Source: G963663495 sp963663495 (GTDB lineage Bacteria; Bacteroidota; Rhodothermia; Rhodothermales; Bin80). From it: a DNA stretch of 64,000 nucleotides. The stretch spans positions 1,798,001 to 1,862,000 of the forward strand of contig OY760427.1 of NCBI GenBank assembly GCA_963663495.1. The letters run 5' to 3'. Below are positions 27,207-37,949 of this stretch, one piece after another. How positions within the stretch are numbered: the first letter of the stretch is position 1; each line of letters opens with the position of its first letter. The notes under the pieces were generated by a model, which was not told the DNA's origin, made no database searches, and saw nothing but the letters and a program-made list of their open reading frames with translations. Made by a program: the position numbers and the translations under genes.

Positions 27207-28784
27207 ATGGCACCGAAGCCAGGAAGCATTGTCGGATCTATTGTCGCCGGATTGGTGGTGTTGGGTGGCGCCGCCTTTGTTGTTGTACAGCAGGGACAAG
27301 TCGTGGCGAGTGCGAGCGAGGAGAAGCTCACAGCATCCGATTTCCGGCAGCATTACGGGGCCTACCTCCGTCGCACCGGCGTTTCTGACACACCCTCACT
27401 GAGGCGTCAGTTCGCGATGGACCTCATGCTATCCCGCCTGCTGATTGCACATGCACTGGAAGGCGGTGTGTCAGATCAGCCGGCGTTCTTGGCGCGCGAG
27501 GAGCGGCTTCGTCGTGCACTGTTGGTGGACGCGTATGTGTACGAGGCTGTTTGGGACACCGTGGATGCCACGGATGATGAGGTTCGCGCGATGTTTATGC
27601 GTGCCCAAACACAGGTGACAGCCAGGCATCTGTATGCTCCAACGGAGTCAGGAGCCGACGCGCTAAGGCAGCGACTCCTAGCAGGAGAAACGTTTGAATC
27701 GCTCGCACTTGAGGTGTTCAAGGATCCCCTGTTACGAGATACCGGGGGATTTCTTGGGTCGTTCACGTTTGATGAGATGGATAGCGCTGTTGAGGATGCC
27801 GCGTTTTTGCTGCCGATCGGGGTGATTTCCGAGCCGATACGAACCGCACAAGGGTATTCAATACTTAGGGTAGAATCACGCTTTACCAATCCGCTCATCA
27901 CAGAGTCGGCATACGCGGAACGGCGCCCGCTGTATGAGGCGTACACGCTCCGCCGTGAGCAGGAGCGCGCCCGGAGGGAAGTCCTTTACCAGGAATTGGA
28001 GGAGATTGAGGTGGCACTTGCTCCGGCAGTCATGGATGTGCTCGTCGGGCAGATTGACGGTAGTACTATTTTGGATGGAGAAGCACTTGCCGTACTGCTG
28101 CAGCAGTCGTACGCTACGTTCGTTCAGGATGGCGAAAAAAAGACATGGAGCGTGGAAGATTTCCGGGAACGAGCGCAGCAGGTAGCAGCGCACCGAAGGT
28201 CAGCCGTCCAGACGCCGGCTGATCTTGCGGAGTTTACGCAAGGTCTGATCGTTAATGAAGTCTTGGTGGATAAAGCGCGTAGCATGCACTTGGATCGCAC
28301 GCATTCCTTTAACGATGCGCTAACAGATGCACTGAATAGCTATATTCTTAAAGATCTACGTGAGTCAACAAGCTTCGGAGCTGCTGTGCATGAGGATTCT
28401 ATCCGGGCATACTATGACCGCGCGCCCGCGTTAGAGTTTATGCGTTCCGCATCGGTGTATGTGGAGGTGCTACGTGAAAATGGTGAATTGGCTTGGTCCG
28501 GGCACGCTGCGGCAAACGATTTAGGACCGTGGTCCACCCGGGTATTGGATGCCCCGCAAGGTAGTATAGTGGGTCCGCTGCAGGCTCCGGCAGGGACGTT
28601 TCTGGTGCGTGTGGGTGCCTCTCGCCCGCCCGGGCGAATGTCCTTCCAGGAGGCGCGCCCCCGCATACGCAGTATCCTTCGGTACGAACAAACGCGGAAG
28701 CGGCGCCGTCAATTATATGACGATCTGCGGGCCCATCACGATATCCAGATCTTCGAATCGCGCCTGGCAACGGTGATGGGATGA
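27207..28784 (+). CDS. Membrane-anchored parvulin-type peptidyl-prolyl isomerase
   Basis: 525 aa. N-terminal membrane helix (IVGSIVAGLVVLGGAAFVVV), SurA-like helical part with MLSRLLIAHALE, then a rotamase (PpiC) domain from about residue 135 (VTARHLYAPTESGADALRQRLLAGETFESLA…GGFLGSFTFDEM…GYSILRVESR). A second, less conserved rotamase-like segment lies near the C-terminus (GPLQAPAGTFLVRVGA). It probably helps outer-membrane protein folding in the periplasm. Its stop overlaps the ATG of the TonB-receptor gene (ATGA, 28781-28784), consistent with a role in that receptor's biogenesis. Confidence 0.82.
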   Translation: MAPKPGSIVGSIVAGLVVLGGAAFVVVQQGQVVASASEEKLTASDFRQHYGAYLRRTGVSDTPSLRRQFAMDLMLSRLLIAHALEGGVSDQPAFLAREERLRRALLVDAYVYEAVWDTVDATDDEVRAMFMRAQTQVTARHLYAPTESGADALRQRLLAGETFESLALEVFKDPLLRDTGGFLGSFTFDEMDSAVEDAAFLLPIGVISEPIRTAQGYSILRVESRFTNPLITESAYAERRPLYEAYTLRREQERARREVLYQELEEIEVALAPAVMDVLVGQIDGSTILDGEALAVLLQQSYATFVQDGEKKTWSVEDFRERAQQVAAHRRSAVQTPADLAEFTQGLIVNEVLVDKARSMHLDRTHSFNDALTDALNSYILKDLRESTSFGAAVHEDSIRAYYDRAPALEFMRSASVYVEVLRENGELAWSGHAAANDLGPWSTRVLDAPQGSIVGPLQAPAGTFLVRVGASRPPGRMSFQEARPRIRSILRYEQTRKRRRQLYDDLRAHHDIQIFESRLATVMG

Positions 28785-31615
28785 GGATTGGGTTCGCAGC
28801 ACTGTGGGTATCGGTACTTGCTGCGCAGGCGGTCGCTGCACAAACAACCGGCAAAATTGCCGGTATGGTTACAGATGCTGTAACAGGGGAGCCGCTACCC
28901 GGCGTCAACATCCTTGTTGAAGGAACGCAGCAGGGAACGGCATCCGATCTTGAAGGCCGCTTTGTCATCATTGGCGTGAGGCCGGGGACATACACCGTTG
29001 TTGCTTCATTCATCGGTTTCGCTACACAACGGAGCCAGGGGTTGAGGGTCAGTGTAGACCTTACTACGGAGGTAAACTTCATACTACGGGAGCAGACGTT
29101 TGAAGGGGAAGAGGTAGTGGTAATGGCTGAGGCCGTACGGGTGCGCAAGGACGTAACGAGTAGCGAGGCGCGCGTCACCGCAGAAACCATTGACCGCCTG
29201 CCGGTGCAGGAACTCGGTCAGATCCTCAATGTGCAGGCCGGCGTCACCGACCGCGGCGGATTCCATATCCGTGGAGGACGCAGCAGCGAAATCGTAACCA
29301 TGGTTGACGGCGTACCCGTGACCGACTCGTACGACGGATCAACCGCCCTTCAGTTGGAGAACGATGGTATTGAAGAGCTGCAAGTGATATCCGGGACATT
29401 CAACGCCGAATTTGGCAATGCTATGTCCGGCATCATCAACGTGGTGAGCAAAGAAGGCCGGAAGGATCGCCTTGGAGGCAGCGTGGAGCTGTACAGCGGA
29501 TCCTATGTCGTGCCCGGTACCGGAGGACGCGAACTGCTGCTGGGAACGCGCCAGGAAGAGTACACGAGCCCGGAAGGCTTCCCATACGATAAGGCAAATG
29601 TGTACTCCTACCTTCCTGTCGCACCGCTTCACTACCGTAACGCCACCGTATCGCTTGAAGGGCCTATGCTGTCGGATCGTATATCGTTCTTTGCCAACGG
29701 CCGCTACTTCAATAACGATGGTTGGCTCTATGGAGCCAACCTGTACGAAATTGATGGCACGTACGGTGACTCCTCTCTGGTCTCCCTCAACGCGTGGAAT
29801 AAAACCAGCTTTCAGGCCAATGTGCGGATACAGGCTACCGAGTCCATCATCGTAAACCTGATTGCGCTCGGCTCCCGGACCGAAGGAGCAGCCGGCGGCT
29901 ACCAGTTTTATCGGTGGAACCCGAGCGGTATGGCGTCCTACCGAGACAATGGGTTGGACACCAAGATCAAGTTTACACACCTTCTGGGCGCCAAGACATT
30001 CTACACCCTGAACATTGCAACATTTGTGAAGTCGGCCAACCGGAGGAGGTTTGGGGACCTAGCGGACGATACCTACAACGACTTCAGCCTAAGTCCGCCA
30101 GACTCCGTTGAGGTTTTCCCCGGGGTATACGATCCGGTGGAGTTGGGTGGCAATCGGTTTGCGCGCGGTGGCGTAGATCTAAACAGGTTCGAACGCCGTA
30201 CGCGCAGCTACTTCGTCAAGGGTGACCTTACGAGCCAGATAGCTCGGTACCATCTGGTAAAGGTGGGATTTGAGGGGCGGCTTGATAACCTCTCGTATGA
30301 GGACTATAACATCATACCTGCATCTTCACCAACAGGGCGGATCTTGGAGCCGTTCGTCCCTGCTGCCCCGAGGCCTGAATCATTTCAGTATCGGAGCTTC
30401 AAAGGCGTCGAACCCATCACGCTTAGCGCCTACGTTCAGGATAAGATTGAGTACGAGAACTTTATCGTGAATGCCGGCCTTCGGGTAGATTATTTTAATG
30501 CGCGTGCCAGCGTACCGGCTGACCCGGAGGACCCCAACATCCATGGTCCGCTGAAGAAGATCAACCTCTTTCGCGATACCAATGGCGATGGCGTCATCAT
30601 GGAAGAGGAAGAGACTGATGGTAATGCCATAACCATGGATGAACGGCAGGCATACTGGTGGTCCAGGGTAGACTCCAAGGTGCAGGTCTCCCCGCGGCTT
30701 GGCGTAGCGTATCCGGTGACAGAGGAAGGCGTGATCCACTTCTCGTGGGGCCACTTCCTGCAGATACCTACGCTCAACCGGCTGTTTGACAACTTCGGGT
30801 ACAAGGTTCCGAGGGAATCAGGGCAGTACGGCCCCTTTGGTAACCCGGATCTTTCTGCTCAGCACACGGTGATGTACGAAGTGGGCATCAAGCAGGCACT
30901 GGGGCCTGTGGTAGCAGAGCTGACGGCGTACAGCCGCGATGTCCGCAGCTGGGTGTCTACCTCGCGGCTGATAGAGACGGAACTGCCGGGGGTTTCCTAT
31001 GTGGTGTATGCAAACCGGGACTATGCCAACACGCGCGGTGTTACGCTATCTGTTGAGAGGGCGTATGTGCGTGGTTTCGGGTTCAACCTCAACTACACCT
31101 ACCAAGTGGTAGAAGGATCAAACTCCAGCCCCGAGGAGGAATTCTTTGCAGCCTCCAACCAAGAGGAGCCGCGCTTGGCACTGCTGCCTCTAGCGTGGGA
31201 CCAACGACATAAGGTTGCGGGCGCGTTCTTCGCGGGTGGTAGGAACTGGGGAGCTTCGCTGCTGGCAATTTGGGGGGCTGGGTTTCCGTATACGCCAAGT
31301 TTCGAGGAGGCTGCCATTACAGGCAATGATGTGCCACCGGAGTTTCCGACGCACGCAAGGCGGCAGCCGTCAACACTGCAGCTTGATCTTGATGCCTTCC
31401 GCACATTTACGCTCGGTCCAGTCCGCCCGCGTATCTTTGTCCAGGTAACCAATGTCCTTGACCGTCGCAACGCAAATAGCGTGTTTGCGGACACAGGTCT
31501 TCCAGACATTACATTCAATGCACCAATAAATTCAGCGGACGCGGGGTTCTTCGCGCGCCCAAACTATTTCTCTGAGCCCCGGCGCATCCACGCCGGCATT
31601 AAGATTCGGTACTAG
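28781..31615 (+). CDS. TonB-dependent receptor with carboxypeptidase-regulatory-like domain
   Basis: 944 aa. Signal peptide (to AVAAQ), CarboxypepD_reg-like beta-sandwich (~24-105: GKIAGMVTDAVTGEPLPGVN), plug domain (~130-230: LPVQELGQILNVQAGV, FHIRGGRSSEIVTMVDGVPV, FGNAMSGIINVVSKEG), then a 22-strand barrel ending in an aromatic residue (KIRY). It imports an unknown substrate using TonB energy. No SusD partner follows; instead a large T9SS-type protein and a PorV-like protein do, a set I associate with Rhodothermota-type genomes. Confidence 0.9.
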   Translation: MRIGFAALWVSVLAAQAVAAQTTGKIAGMVTDAVTGEPLPGVNILVEGTQQGTASDLEGRFVIIGVRPGTYTVVASFIGFATQRSQGLRVSVDLTTEVNFILREQTFEGEEVVVMAEAVRVRKDVTSSEARVTAETIDRLPVQELGQILNVQAGVTDRGGFHIRGGRSSEIVTMVDGVPVTDSYDGSTALQLENDGIEELQVISGTFNAEFGNAMSGIINVVSKEGRKDRLGGSVELYSGSYVVPGTGGRELLLGTRQEEYTSPEGFPYDKANVYSYLPVAPLHYRNATVSLEGPMLSDRISFFANGRYFNNDGWLYGANLYEIDGTYGDSSLVSLNAWNKTSFQANVRIQATESIIVNLIALGSRTEGAAGGYQFYRWNPSGMASYRDNGLDTKIKFTHLLGAKTFYTLNIATFVKSANRRRFGDLADDTYNDFSLSPPDSVEVFPGVYDPVELGGNRFARGGVDLNRFERRTRSYFVKGDLTSQIARYHLVKVGFEGRLDNLSYEDYNIIPASSPTGRILEPFVPAAPRPESFQYRSFKGVEPITLSAYVQDKIEYENFIVNAGLRVDYFNARASVPADPEDPNIHGPLKKINLFRDTNGDGVIMEEEETDGNAITMDERQAYWWSRVDSKVQVSPRLGVAYPVTEEGVIHFSWGHFLQIPTLNRLFDNFGYKVPRESGQYGPFGNPDLSAQHTVMYEVGIKQALGPVVAELTAYSRDVRSWVSTSRLIETELPGVSYVVYANRDYANTRGVTLSVERAYVRGFGFNLNYTYQVVEGSNSSPEEEFFAASNQEEPRLALLPLAWDQRHKVAGAFFAGGRNWGASLLAIWGAGFPYTPSFEEAAITGNDVPPEFPTHARRQPSTLQLDLDAFRTFTLGPVRPRIFVQVTNVLDRRNANSVFADTGLPDITFNAPINSADAGFFARPNYFSEPRRIHAGIKIRY

Positions 31616-31622
31616 TCAGAAA

Positions 31623-34600
31623 ATGTGCCACCAAGCGGGACTCCTGTTTGCTTTGCTGCTCGGTGCTACAGCGGCGTACGGGCAGGGGATCATAAACCGT
31701 AACCACGTTCCGAGTGCAGAACGGGTAGATCCGTTGGAGCGTCGAAGGGACGATATTGACGGAAACAATATCCGAGCCACAATCGCAAACTGGCTTCAGA
31801 CGGCCGAAACGGGCAGTCCGGCGGATTTTGACTACGAATGGCCCAAGAATACGAACCGTCGGTATGTAGCGCTAACACAGTTGTGGGTGGGTGCTGAAGC
31901 AACGGCCAACCAGGGCCCGAATGCCGGAGAGCCGGTCTGGCTGATGGATGTGGCGGATTTTAGATCAAACACATCCGGCGGTAATACCTCGTGGACGTTT
32001 GAACCGATCGGCGGGTATGTCAATCCCGCAGGCAGTGACTTTGGAATTGCGCAGAGTGATGAGCCGGACAGCTGGCCCCCGGACTGGCCGGACAAGAGAA
32101 GCGATATACAGGATCCGGGATGGGTCGGGTCATGGAACGGCTTTTTTGGCAAGGATATTTTTAATGCCGACCAGGAGTTCTTCTTCAAGGCGGGGGACGA
32201 TCAGTACGACCGTTTTCAGGGGACGTATCAGCCGGATGCGACGGACGCCAGCCGATTCGGTCTCGGCGTGGTGATCAGTACCCGCGTCATGTCCTGGACC
32301 CAGATCCTGGTGGATGATGTGGTTTTTCTCATCTACGGAGTCAAGAATGATGGAACCGAAGATCTGGGTAAGGTGGGCGTTTCTGTTTGGTTGGCGGACT
32401 GCGTGGCCGGAGACTGCAATGACGACATCATATTCTTCGACCTCCTTGAGGATGTGGCCTTCATGACCGATGAGGACGGCATCGGAGACCACAACTTCGG
32501 GAGCGACCCTGCAGGCCGGGTTGCCATCGCCTTCCTGGAGACCCCCGGCAATGCGGTGGATCGGATTGATAACGATGGAGATGGCAGTGTTTCGGATGAG
32601 TGTCTGATTACAGGCGGTGAGTGCAACAGCCCCGTAGTGCCGGAATCATTTATCGTGGGTGAAAATCCTGCAAATGGTCGGGACGACAACGGCAATGGTC
32701 TGGTGGATGAAAACCAGACGCACATACCATTTGAGGACCAGGTTGGTGTCGGGTTTGCTGACTACCTGGACAACGACATGGACGGCGAGGGCGGGAGCCC
32801 CGCTGTTACCGAGGAGATGGTGGCACAGGCATCGGTTGACGTATGGAATCGTTGGCCTCCCGGAAGGGAGGATGGAATACCGGTGCATCTGTTGGGGGTA
32901 GATGCGGATGATACCGGCCTGCCGTTTAGGGATAACATTGATAATGACGACTCACATGTCACCCCCACGGCTGCTTACCCGTACCTGTCGGAGCCCGGGT
33001 CTCCCCTGATCACCGAGGCGATGGTGGGCGAGGCTGCACAGGATCCCTATGGTCGCTACCGTGTGCCCGGGACGAGTATTGTTCTGTACGCCGTTGGTAT
33101 GGAGGATGTGGGCAAAGCGTATGCCGACGGGGTTGATAACGATTTTGATGGAGCGGTGGATGAGGGAATTGATGAGGGATTTGACGAGATGATTGACGAA
33201 TCGAGAGCGGACGGCATTGATAATGACGGAGATTGGAATATTTTGCAGAATGATACCGGACTTGATGGTGTGCCCTTCAACGGGGATCCGGGAGACGGGG
33301 ACGGTCGGCCAACAAGTGGTGTTGGCACTGACTTTCCCGGTGAGAAGAATATTGACGCTACTGATGTATCCGAATCCGATCAGATCGGAATCACCAATGT
33401 GCAACTGTTTTCGGCCTTCTCGCTTAGCCTAGGCACCTCGTCGGACCGGTATCTGTTTTTTAATTTTATGCGTCCGGGGGAGTTCATAACAGAACGGCCT
33501 GATCCAGGCGATAACGATCTGGTGGTATCAAGCTCCCTGTTCCCCCTTAAGGCCGGTCAGACGGAGAGGATTTCCCTTTCGGTACAGCTTGGCATTGAAG
33601 AGGAGGATGTGCTTTCGGCGCGTGACAACGCGCTTGACGCATACCAGGAGGATTACCAGTTTGCGCAGGCGCCAATCACTCCGACAGTCACTGCAGTGCC
33701 GGGTGATGGGCGTGTCACGCTATATTGGGACAGTGTGTCGGAGGAATCCGATGACGAATTCTTGCGGAGCCTCGGACTGCCATCGCGGGATTTTGAAGGC
33801 TACCGCGTTTATAGGGCCACCGATCCGGCATTCCTGGATGCGCTGTCAATTACTGACGGCAGGGGCAACCTCACATTTCGTAAACCTATTGCGCAGTTTG
33901 ACCTGATAAATGGTAATAGCGGGTTTCATCCAGTAGCAGTAAATGGCGTCAGCTTCTATCTCGGGGATGATCGCCGGGGGCCCGACGAAGGTGCCGATGG
34001 GCTTGCCCACTCCTTTGTGGACTCAACAGTGACAAATGGCATTCAGTACTATTACGCGGTAACAGCCTATGACTTTGGTGCGCCTGCTGCGCAGATATCC
34101 CCGACGGAAACGCCAATCCGCATCCGCCGCGCTGCAGACGGATCAGTGGAGACTGGGCTGAATGTCGTGGCCATTGTGCCGTCGGCTCCGGTTACCGGTT
34201 ACCGGGAGGCGGAGCTTTCGTCCGTGGATGGCTTTCTTCCGCGCGTGCGCGGAGCTACCTCCAGCAGGATTGGGTACGCAATCATAGATCCGCGCGCAAT
34301 ACGTGATGGCGCGCGATTCCGCGTCACATTCGAGGATACGCTGATTGTCGGTTCGCGGGTCGTACCGGACACATTGACGACAAAGAACTTCACACTCATT
34401 GACCTTGATGCAGGGAGGACACTCCTGCATCGGTCTGAGGCTTTCAGGCCCGGGCGAGAGTTTCCGCCGCTTGATAAGTTTGATAATCCGCTGGGATTCA
34501 GGCTTCTGTTTTATCCCGAGCGCTTTGTGCAGGTTAATTCCCGGGAAACACGGTGGAATAACGGGGCCGTGTATCCTGTCGCCCTGAGCCCCTATAATTC

Positions 34601-35435
34601 TCCAGGGTTCGTTCGGGGGCTTCGCAATCCCGCCGATTATCGTGTTGAAGTTATCGGTCCGGGTGAAGGGCAATCTGTAGACATGCAGGTTACCCTGCGC
34701 AAGCGTGTTCCTGCACGCCCTACCAACGTTCGGGTGGTGCGTATTGAACCGGATGGCCAAGGGGGAACGAATGACGTTGAGGTTGAGTACGGATTCTGGG
34801 ATCTCACCGGGCCGGACTACATAAGCGATCAGTCCACAGAGCCCGCTACCTTTAGCGCGGACCCGTCAGTACGGGAGAGCGACCTGATCATTTTGCGGGA
34901 GCCCAAGACGGGAGGTGCGGAGGATGAATTGGTGCTGACATGGCGAATCGGTCTCAACTTCGTATTCGGAGACGGTGTGGATCCGGAGCCGGGAGATGTT
35001 GCCACAATCGTCACACGCAAGCCTTTCTTGGAGACGGATGTGTTTGAGTTCGTCACGCGGGCCCCGTCGGTGGCCGCCGTAAATCCGGACTCGTTGCTTT
35101 CTCGTATACGGGTCGTCCCCAATCCGTATGTAGCTACCAATCAGTTCGAAGGCCAGAACGCATTTGCAACGGGGAGGGGCCCAAGAGTGATTCGGTTCAT
35201 CAATCTGCCGCCGCAATGCACCTTGCGGATCTTTACGGTCAGTGGGCGCCTCCTCCGCACTCTGGAACACAATGAGGGAACGAATGACTTGACAGCCTCA
35301 GAGCTCATGAATGGTGCGCTTGCCTGGGATCTGGAAAGCGAAGATGCGTTGACCGTTGCGTACGGCGTATATCTTTTCCATGTTGAGGCACCGGGATTAG
35401 GGGAGATGACAGGGACGTTCGCCATTATCAAATAG
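31623..35435 (+). CDS. Large secreted protein with Asp-rich repeats and T9SS sorting domain
   Basis: 1270 aa with a signal peptide (to AAYGQG). The central part has many short acidic loops of the form D-x-(I/V/L)DN(D/N)xDG (RIDNDGDGS, GRDDNGNGLVDE, DYLDNDMDG, DGVDNDFDGAVDE, DGIDNDGD), like calcium-binding loops. A fibronectin-III-like unit lies near residue 686 (VTAVPGDGRVTLYWDSVSEE…FEGYRVYRA). The C-terminus (VVPNPYVATNQFEG…VAYGVYLFHVEA) is a T9SS-like sorting domain. It starts 7 bp after the TonB-receptor stop. Function unknown; probably a surface component acting with the receptor. Confidence 0.78.
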   Translation: MCHQAGLLFALLLGATAAYGQGIINRNHVPSAERVDPLERRRDDIDGNNIRATIANWLQTAETGSPADFDYEWPKNTNRRYVALTQLWVGAEATANQGPNAGEPVWLMDVADFRSNTSGGNTSWTFEPIGGYVNPAGSDFGIAQSDEPDSWPPDWPDKRSDIQDPGWVGSWNGFFGKDIFNADQEFFFKAGDDQYDRFQGTYQPDATDASRFGLGVVISTRVMSWTQILVDDVVFLIYGVKNDGTEDLGKVGVSVWLADCVAGDCNDDIIFFDLLEDVAFMTDEDGIGDHNFGSDPAGRVAIAFLETPGNAVDRIDNDGDGSVSDECLITGGECNSPVVPESFIVGENPANGRDDNGNGLVDENQTHIPFEDQVGVGFADYLDNDMDGEGGSPAVTEEMVAQASVDVWNRWPPGREDGIPVHLLGVDADDTGLPFRDNIDNDDSHVTPTAAYPYLSEPGSPLITEAMVGEAAQDPYGRYRVPGTSIVLYAVGMEDVGKAYADGVDNDFDGAVDEGIDEGFDEMIDESRADGIDNDGDWNILQNDTGLDGVPFNGDPGDGDGRPTSGVGTDFPGEKNIDATDVSESDQIGITNVQLFSAFSLSLGTSSDRYLFFNFMRPGEFITERPDPGDNDLVVSSSLFPLKAGQTERISLSVQLGIEEEDVLSARDNALDAYQEDYQFAQAPITPTVTAVPGDGRVTLYWDSVSEESDDEFLRSLGLPSRDFEGYRVYRATDPAFLDALSITDGRGNLTFRKPIAQFDLINGNSGFHPVAVNGVSFYLGDDRRGPDEGADGLAHSFVDSTVTNGIQYYYAVTAYDFGAPAAQISPTETPIRIRRAADGSVETGLNVVAIVPSAPVTGYREAELSSVDGFLPRVRGATSSRIGYAIIDPRAIRDGARFRVTFEDTLIVGSRVVPDTLTTKNFTLIDLDAGRTLLHRSEAFRPGREFPPLDKFDNPLGFRLLFYPERFVQVNSRETRWNNGAVYPVALSPYNSPGFVRGLRNPADYRVEVIGPGEGQSVDMQVTLRKRVPARPTNVRVVRIEPDGQGGTNDVEVEYGFWDLTGPDYISDQSTEPATFSADPSVRESDLIILREPKTGGAEDELVLTWRIGLNFVFGDGVDPEPGDVATIVTRKPFLETDVFEFVTRAPSVAAVNPDSLLSRIRVVPNPYVATNQFEGQNAFATGRGPRVIRFINLPPQCTLRIFTVSGRLLRTLEHNEGTNDLTASELMNGALAWDLESEDALTVAYGVYLFHVEAPGLGEMTGTFAIIK

Positions 35436-35436
35436 C

Positions 35437-36474
35437 ATGGTTCGGGCCTCTTTTTTGGTACTGTTATTATTGGTCGCAAGCAGTGCTATGCGCGTTCACG
35501 CCCAGTTCGCTGACGAGACTAGGGAAGTAACGCGCGGAGGTACCACGGCAGCAGAGTTTCTGAGCATTCCCGTCGGAGCTCGTGCGACCGCTATGGGCGG
35601 CGCATTTGCGGCGAGCGCGTCCGATGCCACTGCCATGTATTGGAACCCGGCCGGGCTCGGTCATGTGACTAAGCCAGCCATCACGGTGGAGTATGCGGAG
35701 TGGCTTGCCGGTATAACATTCAACTATGTGGGAGCAGCCGTGCCCACGCGATTGGGGACGGTCGGGGTGTTTGTCACGGGCCTGCGTACTCCCGACATGC
35801 TGGTAACCACCGTTGCAGAGCAAAACGGGACGGGCGAGACATTTATCGCCGCAAGTTACGCGGTAGGTGCAACGTACGGGCGGGCTGTTTCTGACAGGTT
35901 CTCCTTCGGGATCACTGCAAAGGCTATCTCAGAACGGATCTGGCATTCAACAGCCTCAGGGCTGGCTATTGATGTGGGCACAGTCTTCGAAACGCCCTTT
36001 AGAGGAATTCGCTTGGGGGCCGCGTTGGCAAACTTTGGCACCAAGATGCGCATTGGGGGGGACGATCTGCTGGTGCTGGCGGACGCTGATCCAACGATCC
36101 GTGGGAACAATGAGAGCAACACGGCGAATTTTCGCACCGACGCGTTTGACCTGCCCCTAACGATGCGTATCGGTTTGGCAGGAGAGGCGATTGAGACGGA
36201 GTCAGGAAGACTTACTCTAGCAGTTGATGTGCAGAGTCCGAACAACAGCGGGCAGTTCGTGAACGTAGGCGCGGAAGTCGGATTGCTGGGGGACCTGCTC
36301 CTAGTTCGCGGTGGACTCAGCGAGCTGTTCTTGGGCGAGAGCGTACGATCGTTTGCCTTCGGTGCGGGGTTACACTACGGTTTTGGAGTGGTAGATTTTG
36401 CTGCTGATTACGCCTACGAGGCGCAGGAGTACTTCAATGGGGTCAACCGCTTGACGTTATCATTGGGCTTTTAA
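35437..36474 (+). CDS. PorV/PorQ-family outer-membrane protein
   Basis: 345 aa with a signal peptide (to VHAQ). TAAEFLSIPVGARATAMGGAFAASASDATAMYWNPAGL is the diagnostic N-terminus of the PorV/PorQ family (a FadL-like barrel). PorV shuttles T9SS cargo to the attachment complex in Bacteroidota. It starts one base after the stop of the T9SS-type gene, closing a four-gene operon. Its TAA (36472-36474) lies within the 8-bp target duplication of the tnpB element at 36476, so the transposon landed exactly at the stop without altering the protein. Confidence 0.87.
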   Translation: MVRASFLVLLLLVASSAMRVHAQFADETREVTRGGTTAAEFLSIPVGARATAMGGAFAASASDATAMYWNPAGLGHVTKPAITVEYAEWLAGITFNYVGAAVPTRLGTVGVFVTGLRTPDMLVTTVAEQNGTGETFIAASYAVGATYGRAVSDRFSFGITAKAISERIWHSTASGLAIDVGTVFETPFRGIRLGAALANFGTKMRIGGDDLLVLADADPTIRGNNESNTANFRTDAFDLPLTMRIGLAGEAIETESGRLTLAVDVQSPNNSGQFVNVGAEVGLLGDLLLVRGGLSELFLGESVRSFAFGAGLHYGFGVVDFAADYAYEAQEYFNGVNRLTLSLGF

Positions 36475-36475
36475 T

Positions 36476-37949
36476 GGGAATTCTATACGTGAGTGACCAA
36501 TTGTACACAGTGAGGCACTAGTATCAATTTCACGGGTCATAGGGGTCGGTAACCCGAACGCCCCTCGCTGTGCAGCAGCCCCAATCCCGGAGGCCAGTAT
36601 GTTTGCAGCCGCATTCAGGTCTGCATGATCCGCGTGTCCACAGGACATACACGTGAATTTGCTCCGTGTCTTACGGGTACTCGCTTCTGTGTGCCCACAC
36701 ACAGAACACCGACTGGTATAGGCAGCGGTAACCTTTATCACCTTGCGGCACTTATAGCTCAGCATCTGATCCAGCTGGCCCCAACCTGTTCGCAGTATCT
36801 CACGGTTGAGGCCAGACTTCTGTCTGACGTTTGTACCAAAGCTCTCCATCGTCCCCTTAGCTGAACGTATCATCGCTTTGATCTTTCGGTCCTCCAGTAT
36901 CACCGTTGAGGAGCAATTGGCAATACTGCGACTTACCTGGTGGTTCGCATTCTTGAGGATGTTAGCACGCTTGCGTTGTATGCGGGTGATTCTATGCTTC
37001 CGCCTGTTACGACGGTTGGAGCCTTTCTTCTGTCTCGCCAGTCTTCGCTGATGCCGCTTCAACTTGGCATCAAGACGCTCCGTATCCGGTTGTCTGATAA
37101 TGCTTGTATCGCCCTCTGTGGAGACCATAGCGACCTGCCTGCAATTACGGTCAATGCCTACAGCACCGCCGGTATCCTCTATTACAGGTGCCTCCATCTT
37201 GTAGCAGATGACAGCATACCCTTTGCCGGCGTTCTTCTTTACCGTGGCTTTGACGGGTATACCATCAGGGTACGGGTTGCCTCCCCGCCTGCGGAGCGCT
37301 ATATATCCCACTTTCGGAATATACAGCTTGCCATCCCGAACCCTTACGTTATCCGGGATCGTGAACGAAGGCGTACTACGCACGTCTGGAATGGAATCTC
37401 GGTCTTCTCTTACCCTCCTTGAAGAATGCCTTCCATGCATCCGCCTGATATTTCAATGTGTATCTAACTACAATGTGTATCTAACGACACCAAAGGAGTA
37501 TTCAGGTAGCCACTCGACCGTGCGGCGCAGCGCCGTGAACCGCTTCCCCAGCGAGAAGAAGCGTACCGAGGGCGGCTTCTCTCCAGCCTCTTTCGCTTTC
37601 TTGTACGCCTCGCTCTGCTCTGCGAGGATGGCATTCCACACAAACCTACACGCACCCGCTAATCCAGCAAGTTGCTTGGCGTTACTCCGACTTCCGGGCA
37701 ATAGCCTGTATGTAATATTACGGTATGCACTAACCGTTTCGGGCATGGCGCTGTGGTATATAACTTCCTAATATATGTAAAGTATATAGCATGAATACCC
37801 ACATGTTGAGTTATTTGAAATAATTGCAGTTTCTTCGTGAAAAGCGGGAACCGATTATGAAAAACTGGCGAAAGCCATCCTGTCTGCACCACCAAAGCAC
37901 AAAAAGTAATTCCTGCGAAAACGCGTGGCACGTCAGCCATATAACTCCC
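36476..37949 (-). mobile_element. MITE-tnpB composite element, copy 4, with TSD CTTTTAAT
   Basis: A 1474-bp element: tnpB core 36476-37768, spacer TAATATAT 37769-37776 (complement of ATATATTA), MITE 37777-37949. The octamer CTTTTAAT is at both 36468-36475 and 37950-37957. This is the cleanest proof that MITE plus tnpB moves as one unit and makes an 8-bp duplication, as IS1595 transposases do. Confidence 0.9.
36480..37746 (-). pseudogene. tnpB: TnpB, frameshifted (copy 4)
   Basis: The N-terminal 93 codons (37746 to 37468) match the intact protein. A tandem duplication of about 17 bp (TTAGATACACATTG twice near 37458-37490) and an extra base near 37381 break the frame; the rest reads from about 37377 to the stop near 36484. 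A codon of the zinc ribbon region (QRC to RC) is also lost near 36711. RuvC D, E and D positions remain readable. Inactive as a protein gene. Confidence 0.85.
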
